Source: an uncultured Erysipelotrichaceae bacterium
Lineage (GTDB): Bacteria > Bacillota_I > Bacilli_A > Erysipelotrichales > Erysipelotrichaceae
Direction of reading: 5' to 3'
Assembly (NCBI GenBank): GCA_903789495.1
Contig: CAIFEQ010000002.1
Location: 17,572-81,571 of the forward strand
Length of the DNA: 64,000 nt
Shown here: positions 1 to 8,792 of the stretch, one piece after another
Layout: each line of letters begins with the position of its first letter
How positions within the stretch are numbered: position 1 is the first letter of the stretch
Translations under genes and position numbers: made by a program
Notes under the pieces: model-generated
Database searches by the model: none
Seen by the model: the letters and a program-made list of their open reading frames with translations, nothing else
Told to the model about the DNA's origin: nothing

Positions 1-758
1 GTGCCGATGGCGGCGACGATGACCCATCTCTGCAGCAGCCTGCTGGAGCGGATCAGCCCGAAGCCTTCCTTCAGCACCTGACTGTAGGACTGCCGCGGTG
101 CGGCGATCCGGCGGTCATTGGACAGATTCTTCTGGACCACGAAGAAGGCCAGAATGCTTAGGAAGGCCGGAATGAAGAACAGGTAATGATAGTCATGGGC
201 CGTGGCGGCACTGGTATCGCAGTGCACCAGATTCACCAGGACAAAGATGGCAATCTGCGGTCCGACAATGCCCAGGAAACCGGCCGCCAGCGATTCGCAG
301 ATCAGCATGCCCTTGCCCCGGTCGGAGTTCTTCAGGCAGTTGCCGCAGATCGTCCCGCAGCAGTGTCCGGCCGTCCCGGCTCCGACGTAGTACAGCATCA
401 TGGCCAGGATGCACCAGACCCAGCTCTGGGCGAAGGCATAGGTGAAATAGGCCGCCATCAGGAAGGCAATGCCGATGAGGTATACCTTCTTGTAGCCCTG
501 CTGGTCAATGAACTTGCCGGTGATCGGTCCCAGCAGTCCCGACATGAGCATGCCGATGCTGGTGATGATGCCCAGCTGTGCCTTGCTCGCCCCCAGCGCA
601 ATGATGTACAGCGACAGATATGGATAGATGATGTTGTAGCCGAGACGATCCAGAGAAGTCCGGACGACGGTCGTCCGCCAGTCCTTCATCTGGGCTTTCC
701 AGAACGCCGGAATGCCGAAAAATGCCCCACTGCCCTGCTTGGCTTCTGCAGTACTCAT
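1..758 (-). CDS. MFS transporter, N-terminal part (cut by window edge)
   Basis: The reverse strand is open from an ATG at 758 to the window edge, giving about 252 residues. They start MSTAEAKQGSGAFFGIPAFW and contain several hydrophobic helices separated by short polar loops. The loop GPITGKFIDQQGYKKVY resembles the MFS loop 2-3 signature (G-x3-D-x2-G-x-[KR]). The start is supported by GGGGAGGG just upstream. This is a polytopic inner-membrane importer or exporter of the major facilitator superfamily. The substrate cannot be told, and the second half lies outside the window. It runs in the same direction as the next MFS gene, about 140 bases away. Confidence 0.8.
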   Translation of the reverse strand, partial: MSTAEAKQGSGAFFGIPAFWKAQMKDWRTTVVRTSLDRLGYNIIYPYLSLYIIALGASKAQLGIITSIGMLMSGLLGPITGKFIDQQGYKKVYLIGIAFLMAAYFTYAFAQSWVWCILAMMLYYVGAGTAGHCCGTICGNCLKNSDRGKGMLICESLAAGFLGIVGPQIAIFVLVNLVHCDTSAATAHDYHYLFFIPAFLSILAFFVVQKNLSNDRRIAAPRQSYSQVLKEGFGLIRSSRLLQRWVIVAAIG

Positions 759-901
759 GCTTGTACATTCCCTCCCCGTACAAAGAAAACTTTCCTTTCG
801 GAATTAGCTTCATTGTATCGCGTTTCCTACAGGCATTGGGATATATTGACTGCTTCCGTGAAAAAGCCCCCGTTTCCGGCACAGGACAGGCAGATCTGAC
901 G

Positions 902-2440
902 CTACGCCTCTGCTTTTCTGCCGGACTTTGTCATCAGGGAGAAAACGATGGTGACGGCAGCCAGGGCAGCCAGCACAAACATGGCATTCCGCAGCGCCCC
1001 GGCATAAGCCAGCCGCAGGTTGGCGGCAAACTGCGTGATCAGGGCCTGTCCGGCAGCATCTGTTTCTGCCAGCAGGGCTGCCAGCTGGCTCTGATCGGTC
1101 AGCAGGGTGGTGCCCAGATAGGAACGGATCTGCTCCTCAGTCAGCACAGCCTGCAGGCCTTCCGGAATCGTCTGCGTCAGGTTTGCCTGAAAGGAAATGT
1201 TCAGAACCATACCCACCAGAGAAAGACCGATGGTTCCGGAAAGAGACTGCAGAAACTGAATCGCCGAAGTCGCTTCACCGATCAGATGTTCCGGCAGTTC
1301 ATTCTGGGCATGCAGAGTATAGACCATGGAGTATGTCGTGGTGCCAAGTCCGGACAGCAGAATGCCGAGGACGAAGAGGAGCAGATCCTGCGGTCCGCTG
1401 ATCAGACCGATCATGATATCGGAGACCGTATACACCACCGAGGTCAGGATCATGATGGGCTTGATTTTCCCGGTTCTGCCGATATAGGCGCCCAGGACAT
1501 AGCCAAGGACCAGCTGTACGGCTGACTTGGCAGCCGTGATGATGCCGGCTGTGGTCGCCGTGGTCCCGCAGACCGCCATGCTCTGCATGGCCATGTAGGT
1601 CCCCACGGCATAGAGCGTCGGCCCCATCAGACAGACGCCGCCGATGATCAGACGGAACTCCCGGTTCCGGAAGAGTTCCGGTGAAAAGACGGGAGCGTCC
1701 GCATGATTGATGTGCTGTACGAAGAGGAAGAGGCAGATGAGGAACATGGCCAGCATGAGAATGACCGGGGCAGAGAACCAGGCGTACTGCTGACCGCCCC
1801 AGGAAAAGACCATGACAATGCCAATGGTAAGGCCGGAAAGAAGCAGTGTTCCTTTCCAGTCCAGACTGGCATCGGCTTCCACCCGGATGTCCGGCATCTT
1901 CAGCAGCAGAATCGCCAGTGTAATCACCGTCAGAGGGATGGAGAGGTAAAAGACCATGCGCCAGCCCAGAAAATCTCCGATCACGCCGCCGAACAGCGGG
2001 GCAGCCACATAGACGATCCCGGTAAGCGTGCCATAGAAGCCCATGGCCTTGCCCCGGCCTTCCGCATCGAGGGATTCGCCGAAGAAGGCCAGTACGTTGC
2101 CTAAAATGGTGCCGCTGCCGATCCCCTGCAGACCGCGCATGACCATATGAACCGTCATGCTCGAAGTCGCTCCGGCCAGAGCCGTGCTGAGGCCGTTGAT
2201 GAGGACACCGGCGACGATCATGCGTTTCCGGCCGGTTCTGTGACCGATCATGGTGGAAATCGGCAGGGCAATGGAGTTGCACAGGAAGTTCAGCGTATAC
2301 ATGAAGGCATAGGCGCTGGTATCCTTGAGATCCGAAACGATCTGCGGACCTACGATGCTGCCCATCGCAGTGATGAACATCAGTTCAAACAGGGCCAGAT
2401 AACAGGCCGTCAGAATCCATTTCTTATTTTTTTCATTCAT
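902..2440 (-). CDS. MFS drug/solute transporter, DHA2-like (EmrB/QacA type)
   Basis: The protein has 512 residues and about 14 predicted membrane helices, the size and helix number of the DHA2 drug:H+ antiporter group. The loop IGHRTGRKRMIV matches the MFS signature between helices 2 and 3. GIGSGTILGNVLAFFGES lies in the region that carries motif C in antiporters. I chose the ATG at 2440 (MNEKNKKWIL) over a longer frame to 2503 because the extra residues are basic and unlike a transporter start, and AAAGGAA precedes 2440. A multidrug exporter is the family prediction, but import of a metabolite is possible given the catabolic neighbours. The SDR gene upstream is in the same orientation. Confidence 0.8.
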   Translation of the reverse strand: MNEKNKKWILTACYLALFELMFITAMGSIVGPQIVSDLKDTSAYAFMYTLNFLCNSIALPISTMIGHRTGRKRMIVAGVLINGLSTALAGATSSMTVHMVMRGLQGIGSGTILGNVLAFFGESLDAEGRGKAMGFYGTLTGIVYVAAPLFGGVIGDFLGWRMVFYLSIPLTVITLAILLLKMPDIRVEADASLDWKGTLLLSGLTIGIVMVFSWGGQQYAWFSAPVILMLAMFLICLFLFVQHINHADAPVFSPELFRNREFRLIIGGVCLMGPTLYAVGTYMAMQSMAVCGTTATTAGIITAAKSAVQLVLGYVLGAYIGRTGKIKPIMILTSVVYTVSDIMIGLISGPQDLLLFVLGILLSGLGTTTYSMVYTLHAQNELPEHLIGEATSAIQFLQSLSGTIGLSLVGMVLNISFQANLTQTIPEGLQAVLTEEQIRSYLGTTLLTDQSQLAALLAETDAAGQALITQFAANLRLAYAGALRNAMFVLAALAAVTIVFSLMTKSGRKAEA

Positions 2441-2588
2441 CGGGTAATTTATTCCTTTCCGTCCTGTGCTGCGGCCGCGGCTTACCCGGCTTTTGCGCCT
2501 CATGAAAGGAAGAACAGGAAAGCCCTGTTCTTCTCTCTGCTGTTCGTCCGTTCCTGAAACACAGGACTGTCTGCTGCCAGAATCCTGT

Positions 2589-3362
2589 TTACAGATCCAG
2601 ATCCAGAACGTCTTTGTAGCGCTCGCCGCCGTCGATGGTCAGGTCGGCACCCGTTACATATCTGGATTCATCGCTGGCCAGATACAGGACGCCATAGGCA
2701 ATGTCATCCGGTTCGCCAAGGAAGCCGATTTCTGTTTTCTTCCGGCACGCTTCCAGAACTGCCGGATTATCACGCAGCACCTGGGTCATCGGAGTCATGA
2801 TCGTCCCCGGAATGATCGTATTGACACGGATGCCATATTTCCCGAGTTCCTGAGAAGCGCCGCGGGTCAGTGCCACCACGGCTCCCTTGGAAACGGTATA
2901 GACATTGAAGATGACACCGACGACGCCGGCCAGGGAGGAAATGTTGATAATGGAGCCCTTCCCGGCTTTCTTCATGGTCGGGGCAACTGCCTTGATGCCG
3001 CAGAACGGACCCCAGGCATTGACGGACATGATCTTGTCAAAGGCCGCTTTATCGACTTTGTCGTAGATGTCGGCAGAACCGATGGCCGCGTTGTTCACGA
3101 GAATGTCAATGGTGCCGAAGTGATCGATAACATCCTTTACCACCTGGTTCCAGTTCTCTTCCGAGGAAATATCCAGTTTTTCGGCAATGGCTGATTCAGG
3201 AAATTCCTGATTGATACGGTCAACGGTTTCCTGCAGCTGTTTCTCCGCTACGTCCGCAGCGGCAACTCTGGCGCCTTCTTTGGCAAACAGATACGCTTCA
3301 GCAGCTCCCTGTCCCATGGCTGCGCCGGTGATGATGGCAACTTTTCCTTTTAATCTGTTCAT
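2589..3362 (-). CDS. SDR-family NAD(P)-dependent oxidoreductase
   Basis: This 257-residue classical short-chain dehydrogenase has all the family marks: the nucleotide-binding TGAAMGQG near the N-terminus (TGxxxGxG), NNAA near residue 85, the catalytic serine in INISSLAG and YTVSK with the catalytic Tyr and Lys. The acidic residue in AAADVAE after strand 2 suggests NAD(H) preference. The start at 3362 (MNRLKGKV) has AAGGAGA five bases upstream; the frame extends further but without another good site. It likely oxidises or reduces a sugar, polyol or hydroxy acid in the cytosol. The substrate is unknown. Confidence 0.85.
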   Translation of the reverse strand: MNRLKGKVAIITGAAMGQGAAEAYLFAKEGARVAAADVAEKQLQETVDRINQEFPESAIAEKLDISSEENWNQVVKDVIDHFGTIDILVNNAAIGSADIYDKVDKAAFDKIMSVNAWGPFCGIKAVAPTMKKAGKGSIINISSLAGVVGVIFNVYTVSKGAVVALTRGASQELGKYGIRVNTIIPGTIMTPMTQVLRDNPAVLEACRKKTEIGFLGEPDDIAYGVLYLASDESRYVTGADLTIDGGERYKDVLDLDL

Positions 3363-3855
3363 GTTTTCTCCTTGCATGCAGATCGGTTCACAGAAGATCT
3401 GCAGGTGCATCCTTTCTTTCCCGGGTCCGGTGCCGGCGGACAGTGCTCTTTCCCGACTGACGGTTTCCGGCTGCCGCCTGTTCCGGCCCAGAAGAAGCCG
3501 GTTTTCAGGAACAGGCAGAGCGTCAGAAACACCTAGACAGCACCGCTGTCGGCAGATGATACACAGACCACAGGAAATCTGTTTCTCGGCCAGCCTGGGT
3601 CAGTGCCGCATTCCGGCAATGTCCCATGTTCTGATGACCCTGGCATGCAGATTGTCTTCGGGAACATCAAAGGTGAAGGTGCCTGAGCATCTTTCACGGC
3701 AGCAGCTGCATTGTTCATCACCGGTGATTTCCCCTGCCGGCCGCACTGGCAGGAGCAGGCTGTTCTGCTGTCTTCACTATAAAGAAAGAAAAAAACAGTC
3801 AGTGATACAGCTGTTTTCCCGAAAACCCGGATCCATAAACAGAACCTATCAATTC
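3363..3855. other. Intergenic region with a possible gene remnant
   Basis: This is a gap of about 490 bases between the LysR and SDR genes, with no supported gene. On the minus strand an open stretch of about 57 codons ends at TGA 3600-3602 and reads GTFTFDVPEDNLHARVIRTW near its end. It has no start codon with a ribosome binding site. The composition is protein-like, but I recognise no family. It could be the end of a decayed gene. Confidence 0.35.
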
Positions 3856-4749
3856 TCACAAGAAAGCCGGAGACTGCAGGGCGTTTTCCAGCACATTGAG
3901 CAGCCGGATATCCGCCGAAGAAAGATATCTTTCCTTTTTCCAGACCGCCGTGATGGAAAACGTGCCGGCACCGGTTATGGGCAGCCGGATGATCTGTTCA
4001 TCTTCCGGCAGGGCGATGTCGATGATGATGGCCGACCCGATATTCTGGGCCACCATATTGCGCACGGTCTGCAGCTGGTTGGTGTAAAACACAATATTCC
4101 CGGGTTCAAAGCCGGGGACTGAATGCTTCAGATCTTCGATTGAGGTGCGGTGATCGGAAGTTTCCGTAAAAACGATCAGCGGTTCATTGCAGATCATGTT
4201 CGGCTGCACCGCCTTGTTCCGGGCAAGATGATTTTTCCGTGAGGTATAGAAATGTACGGTCGAGGAACCGATCCGGCGGGTGTTATAGGCGCTGAAGTCG
4301 TCATAATCGCTGCTTCCGACAATGACCAGGTCTACGGTCTCGCTCTTCAGCAGTCGTCCGACTTCTTCTCTTCCGAAGGAAAAGGTTTCCAGACTGATGT
4401 CCGGATTGCTGACAGAGAAGTCGTGCAGGACGTTGATCAGTGCCATGTTGAAGATGTAGGACATGCCGATTCTGACGTGTTTGACTTCATTCTTCTTTTC
4501 CCGGAAATGTTCTTCAATACGGACTGTCTGCTTGACGATGGATTTTGCCAGGTTTTCCAGTTCCGCACCGTCTTCCGTAATCGCCAGGTGTCTGTTGACC
4601 CGGTAAAACAGATCCACGGACAGTTCTTCCTCCAGCTGCCGGATGGCAGCGGAGACAGAAGGTTCTGAAACATGCAGTTTTCTTGCTGCCTCAGACATGC
4701 TTCCGTATTCACAGATGGCAAGAAAATACTGCAGCTGCAGAATTGTCAT
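3856..4749 (-). CDS. LysR-family transcriptional regulator
   Basis: The protein has 297 residues. The N-terminal winged helix (about residues 1-60) reads LQYFLAICEYGSMSEAARKL and then SEPSVSAAIRQLEEEL, typical of LysR. The rest is the periplasmic-binding-protein-like effector domain. The start is the ATG at 4749 with AGGAGGAT upstream. It sits downstream of the flavoprotein gene (6867-5080) on the same strand, separated by that gene's terminator, and upstream of the SDR gene. Its target could be either neighbour. It belongs to a different LysR branch from the two regulators near 38 kb and 49 kb. Confidence 0.9.
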   Translation of the reverse strand: MTILQLQYFLAICEYGSMSEAARKLHVSEPSVSAAIRQLEEELSVDLFYRVNRHLAITEDGAELENLAKSIVKQTVRIEEHFREKKNEVKHVRIGMSYIFNMALINVLHDFSVSNPDISLETFSFGREEVGRLLKSETVDLVIVGSSDYDDFSAYNTRRIGSSTVHFYTSRKNHLARNKAVQPNMICNEPLIVFTETSDHRTSIEDLKHSVPGFEPGNIVFYTNQLQTVRNMVAQNIGSAIIIDIALPEDEQIIRLPITGAGTFSITAVWKKERYLSSADIRLLNVLENALQSPAFL

Positions 4750-5026
4750 AGGATCCTCCTGGAAGGCCTGAATGAATGGAAATCCCTTCAGAACAGATTA
4801 TTAAAATTATAACAAACTCAGATTGCTTTACAGGGCCGTATGGATGGAAATTCTGCAGCGCCTGGCTGATAAACAGTAAATTCTGTTTATGAAATTTCAG
4901 GATCTGTAGAAAAATCATATCAATCCCCGATGTCCTGCTCTGCCTGTTCCCGCAGCTGATCAGCAAGGAAACCATGCCGCTGTATATCCCGGAATGATCC
5001 GCTGCAGAACAGCCTGCCAGAGGATG
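4750..5026. promoter_or_regulatory. Upstream region of the LysR gene
   Basis: About 280 bases of AT-rich non-coding DNA lie between the flavoprotein terminator and the LysR start. It should carry the LysR promoter. I could not fix a -35/-10 pair with confidence and see no gene. Confidence 0.4.
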
Positions 5027-5058
5027 AAAAAAGCAGAAGAGGACATTTCCCCTTCTGC
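5027..5058 (-). terminator. Rho-independent terminator of the flavoprotein gene
   Basis: On the minus strand GCAGAAG pairs with CTTCTGC (5033-5058) and is followed by six T residues (5027-5032). It begins about 20 bases after the stop codon of the flavoprotein gene. Confidence 0.85.
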
Positions 5059-5079
5059 TCCGAAGACAGAATTCAGGAC

Positions 5080-6867
5080 TTATTCTGCTGCTGCGTTGGT
5101 GCCGGCAATCCGGCCGCAGGTGCTGTACAGACCCAGCGAACCGCCGAGCATGTAGTTCTCGTTGTAGAAGTAACGGTTGCTCATCTCACCGGCCGCATAG
5201 AGACCCTGGATGATGGTTCCGTCAGCCTTCAGCACATGCTGGTCTTCATCCGTGCTCACGCCGCCCGTGGAACCGAAGGTTCTCGGCACATATTTGACGG
5301 CATAGAACGGCGCCGTCTCCAGCGCGACCAGGCTGTCCGCGGCTTTTTCGAAGTCGGTGTCTTCACCGGCAGCGCAGAGTTCGTTGTAGTGATCATAGGT
5401 AGCCTGCAGCGTATCGGCATCCACACCGATCTGATCCGCCAGATCGGCGATGGTGTCGGCCGTGTAGACCACACCGGCCTCAACACCGGCATCCAGCAGA
5501 GCCTTGTTGTCGGCATCCGTGGAATCAAAGATGTAGTAGTAAGGAGCCGTGCCATCCTGGATGATATCCGAGGCAATCGCATCGACATACGGCACATTCG
5601 GCGCTTCATTGCCGAACCGCTCGCCGTTGCCATTGATGCCGATCGCCGTAGCATAGACCAGGTTTGCCAGATCCGCATCCGCGGCCAGCACATCCGGATC
5701 TACGGCGATATCCCAGAGGGCACCGAAGCCGCTGCCGTCTTCGCAGAGAATCTCAGCACCGACTGCTTCTGCCATGGCAAAGCCGTCACCCGTGTTGGAA
5801 GCTGCAGAAGTGGATTCCGTATCCACCGCCGCCAGCTTCGGCGCATACTCGGCAACCAGCTCTTCGTTGTTGGCATAGCCGCCCGTAGCCAGAATGACTG
5901 CCTTGTTGGCAGTATAGGTGGTGATGGTATCCGCACTCTCCACAACCGCACCGGTCACATTGCCGTCGGCATCTGTGGTGAGTTCTTCCGCCGTGGTGGA
6001 CAGAACGATGTTCACGCCCTTGTCTTCCAGAGCAGCCGTCAGCTGTTCGACCAGACCGGCGCCATTGTCCACATCATGGGCGCAGACATAGGCACCGCCG
6101 TCAAAACCGGTATACGGCTCTTCTTCCCACTGCACGCCGGCCTCAGCCAGCCAGTCGATTGTCGAACCGGTCTGCGATAGGACATATTCCAGACGATCCA
6201 TATCCGGATAGCCGGAATCCTGTCCGCTGTATGCCATGTGGGCATCCCAGGCCGCTTCCATGTTTTCCAGAGACTGATCCACACCGCTGTCGGCATAGGT
6301 CTCGGAATCCACACAGATCAGGTAGCCGCCGGCGACATTGACCGTGCCGCCCAGGGTATCTGCCTTTTCAATGATGGTGACATCCACGCCGGCATCCTTG
6401 GCCGCCAGAGCAGCCGTCATGCCGGCCATCCCGCCGCCGAGAACCAGAACATCAGTTTCGGCAGTCGCTTCCGTCTTGGCAGCTGCTGTGGCAGAAGCCT
6501 CAGCGCTGCTGGTGGAAACCGTGCCGCCTGCCTGCTCGATGCAGTCATTGACGGCTTCGATGATGGCATTGGACGTCAGAGTCGCGTTGGTGACCACATC
6601 CACATCCGTGGACTGTGCATCGATGATTTCCTGCGGAATCGTCTCAATCGCAGCTTCGGCGATTGCCGGCGTCTCGCTGTTGTCACCGACGGTTACCGAC
6701 ACGATTTCGTTGTCGCTGAATTCGACCGTTACCGTGACAGTGCCGTTCCGGCCCTCACCGGTACCCGTGTAGGTGCCCGCTTTGTACTTGGCAGAGCTGC
6801 TCCCCGAAGAACAGCCCGCAAGTGCAAGAAGCGAAGCCAGACCAAATGCAAGTGTCTTTTTCTTCAT
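5080..6867 (-). CDS. Secreted flavin reductase lipoprotein (FMN-binding plus FAD-binding fumarate reductase fold)
   Basis: A 595-residue lipoprotein: signal peptide with lipobox LALAGC (Cys 19), an FMN-binding domain (about 25-115), a low-complexity linker and an FAD-binding reductase domain from VLVLGGGMAGM (about 141) to the end (GRIAGTNAAAE). The flavinylation site reads DVVTNAT, close to the Dxx[ST]GAT motif used by ApbE, with Thr 96 the likely FMN attachment point. The family passes electrons from the membrane via covalent FMN to FAD and then to an organic acceptor outside the membrane. The canonical fumarate reductase HHTMGG motif is replaced by RTFGSTGG, so the substrate is probably not fumarate. 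The start at 6867 has GGAGAGGG upstream. A single-gene unit ends at a strong terminator. Confidence 0.88.
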   Translation of the reverse strand: MKKKTLAFGLASLLALAGCSSGSSSAKYKAGTYTGTGEGRNGTVTVTVEFSDNEIVSVTVGDNSETPAIAEAAIETIPQEIIDAQSTDVDVVTNATLTSNAIIEAVNDCIEQAGGTVSTSSAEASATAAAKTEATAETDVLVLGGGMAGMTAALAAKDAGVDVTIIEKADTLGGTVNVAGGYLICVDSETYADSGVDQSLENMEAAWDAHMAYSGQDSGYPDMDRLEYVLSQTGSTIDWLAEAGVQWEEEPYTGFDGGAYVCAHDVDNGAGLVEQLTAALEDKGVNIVLSTTAEELTTDADGNVTGAVVESADTITTYTANKAVILATGGYANNEELVAEYAPKLAAVDTESTSAASNTGDGFAMAEAVGAEILCEDGSGFGALWDIAVDPDVLAADADLANLVYATAIGINGNGERFGNEAPNVPYVDAIASDIIQDGTAPYYYIFDSTDADNKALLDAGVEAGVVYTADTIADLADQIGVDADTLQATYDHYNELCAAGEDTDFEKAADSLVALETAPFYAVKYVPRTFGSTGGVSTDEDQHVLKADGTIIQGLYAAGEMSNRYFYNENYMLGGSLGLYSTCGRIAGTNAAAE

Positions 6868-6895
6868 TTCTTTCCCTCTCCTATGGGGCAATTAA

Positions 6896-6924
6896 ATGTT
6901 AATAATTTAACTTTTCTTTTTCAA
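6896..6924 (-). promoter_or_regulatory. Putative promoter of the flavoprotein gene
   Basis: On the minus strand TTGAAA (6919-6924) is separated by 17 bases from TAACAT (6896-6901), about 30 bases before the start codon, in an AT-rich stretch. It is a moderate match to the sigma-A consensus. Confidence 0.4.
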
Positions 6925-7209
6925 GAAATATACATGCCGATTTGTATGACTGTCTGTAATTCTTTTTTAACGCTCCCTAAGGCTCAGTTATGTCCGTACA
7001 GAACGGAAGCTGCTGTTCGGTCTCTCCTGTATCCTTCTATCTGCTTCTATCTATATGTATAGTGCTGCTTTCTGGTACAAGAGACTTCTGGAAGTCATAC
7101 CGGAAAAGCGTCTGCCGATACCGGGTGTGTTGTCAGGTCTGATGGATCACAATCAGCAGCTTATCAGGCAGCAACATGTGACTTTCATGCTGGAATGGCA
7201 TTAGAACTG
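6925..7209. other. Intergenic region, no gene seen
   Basis: About 285 bases between the flavoprotein promoter and the terminator of the transporter remnant. I see no coding frame with a ribosome binding site and no repeat. Confidence 0.5.
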
Positions 7210-7241
7210 AAAAGGCAGATTCTCACTCCGGAAAATCTGCC
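7210..7241 (-). terminator. Rho-independent terminator behind the transporter remnant
   Basis: On the minus strand GGCAGATT and AATCTGCC (7214-7241) form a stem followed by TTTT. It has outlived the gene it served. Confidence 0.75.
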
Positions 7242-7266
7242 TCCAGGAGAAAACAGCTCAGAAACT

Positions 7267-7530
7267 TCAGATGATCCCCATGCCGGTCCAGCCGACCATG
7301 GCCAGGATGTAGAGAATAATGGAAACCACGACAGACCAGATGATCATCAGCGGGCCGATGAACTTCCGCCATCTGTTGTAGTTCACCCTGGCAATGGACA
7401 GTGCGCCCATGGTCACACCGACTGTCGGTCAGAGCAGATTGGTCAAACCAGCCTCTTTTTCACCGGTTTCCCGGTCTTGATCATGTTCCGCAGTTTCCGA
7501 AATGATGAAGACCCCGATAATGCCTGAAAT
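7267..7530 (-). pseudogene. Remnant of a YfcC-family transporter, C-terminal end
   Basis: The minus strand reads PTVGVTMGALSIARVNYNRW and then FIGPLMIIWSVVVSIILYIL, ending in a TGA at 7267. This matches the end of the intact YfcC-type transporter at 31.4-32.8 kb (same order: TNM-TP-G, a P-F/Y-N-K/R-Y/W-x-K-F/W motif, a last helix, then GWTG). The frame is broken by TGA at 7429-7431, just after TNLL, where a transporter residue is expected. The upstream sequence soon stops looking like transporter, and no start is present. The rest of the gene is missing, so this is a decayed copy. Confidence 0.75.
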
Positions 7531-7720
7531 CTTAAAGACAGAAAGTGCTGGCAGTTTCAATCTGTCATTTCATGCTGAAATTACCTGAAAGAAAAAATTA
7601 CCAGAATTACCGGCCTGAACAATTTGACAAAAGAGTGCCAAGCAGTTTCCGGTTCTATTCATTGGAAGCCCTCTCCCGATCTGCTATCACATTCTTAGAA
7701 GCTTTGAAAAGGAGGTTCAA

Positions 7721-8632
7721 ATGGAAAATAAACTAACCGAAGAACGGTACAAAGAGCTGCTTTACATTCTGGATGTGGAAACCGCTCATCCCAAGAAGCC
7801 TTATCCGCAGGAGATCCTGGATCTGGCCAAGTTATCCGACCGCAAAGTCATAGAGCTGGAGGCAGACGGCATTTCGTTCAAAAACTATCTCTGGACTCCC
7901 AAAGAACTGCCGGAAAAGGCTCCGCTGTTCATTAACATTCATGGCGGCGGCTGGTATATCGGCCATGAGCCCAATGATGATGCATTCTGCAGCTGGCTGG
8001 CTGATTATATGCATGGCGTCATTTTTGATCTGGACTATACCTGCTCCAGGGATGCAGATATCGAAGTGATGGAGGATCAGTGCTGGGCAGCCTGCCTGTA
8101 TGCAAAGGAACACTGCGAAGAATGGGGCTGTGACCCCAAACGGATTTCCGTTGGAGGCTACAGTGCCGGCGGTCATCTGACAGCTGTGCTGACACAGCGG
8201 GACAGCGCTGAGAATAAGCCTGTCAACTTTGCCCTGCAGATCAATGCTTATGGACCTGTGGATATGCGTCCTTCCCGTCCGGTAGAGCCGCAGAACGAAT
8301 TTGAGGCCAAGATGAGCAAGCGTGGAGATGCATTCAATGAACTGTGCTGGAGAGGTAATATGGATGCCTGCTACGACCCCAGGATCAGTCCGATTCTGGC
8401 TTCCGATGCAGTGCTCTGCCAGCAGCCCAGAACGCTGATCATTACAGCCGGCCACTGCCCGTTCAAAGGACAGGGTGAAGAACTGGCCAACCGGCTGATG
8501 AAGATCGGTGTGGAAACCACCATCAAGTGCTTTGTCAATTCCAGTCATGGGTTTATTCCTCACTTCGGCGTTGACTGGGAGCCTGCCGGAAAGCTGATGG
8601 CAAAGTACATCTGTGAAAGCTATGCGGAATAA
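7721..8632 (+). CDS. Alpha/beta hydrolase, acetyl-esterase (HSL-like) family
   Basis: The protein has 303 residues. INIHGGGWYIG carries the HGGG oxyanion motif and GGYSAGGHL the nucleophile serine (GxSxGG); NSSHGFIPHFG near the C-terminus supplies the catalytic His. This is the arrangement of hormone-sensitive-lipase-type carboxylesterases. There is no signal peptide, so it acts in the cytosol, probably deacylating a small ester taken up by the cell. The ATG at 7721 follows AAAGGAGG. A terminator follows, so it is probably transcribed alone. The substrate is unknown. Confidence 0.85.
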   Translation: MENKLTEERYKELLYILDVETAHPKKPYPQEILDLAKLSDRKVIELEADGISFKNYLWTPKELPEKAPLFINIHGGGWYIGHEPNDDAFCSWLADYMHGVIFDLDYTCSRDADIEVMEDQCWAACLYAKEHCEEWGCDPKRISVGGYSAGGHLTAVLTQRDSAENKPVNFALQINAYGPVDMRPSRPVEPQNEFEAKMSKRGDAFNELCWRGNMDACYDPRISPILASDAVLCQQPRTLIITAGHCPFKGQGEELANRLMKIGVETTIKCFVNSSHGFIPHFGVDWEPAGKLMAKYICESYAE

Positions 8633-8662
8633 GCACTTCTACAGAAAGTAATCCAAACGAGC

Positions 8663-8698
8663 ATGCAGGTCTGAAGAATAAAGGACCTGCATTCTTTT
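8663..8698 (+). terminator. Rho-independent terminator after the esterase gene
   Basis: ATGCAGGTC and GACCTGCAT form a 9-bp stem with a 12-base loop, followed by TCTTTT. Confidence 0.8.
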
Positions 8699-8792
8699 AC
8701 AGAAGGCTGCATATGTGTCAGGCTCCCCCACCTGCAGCTGTAATACTGATTATCTTAATGACGTTATTGAAGGTGATCTGAGGAAGGGAAAA

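Noticed and set aside
186..899. Long plus-strand frame opposite the first MFS gene
   Set aside because: Composition is that of an antisense shadow (many His, Gln, Arg and Asp), and the minus strand has a clear transporter with a good ribosome binding site.
7624..7658. TTGACA before the esterase gene as a promoter
   Set aside because: TTGACA is present, but no -10 element lies at 16-18 bases; the nearest candidate is about 23 bases away.
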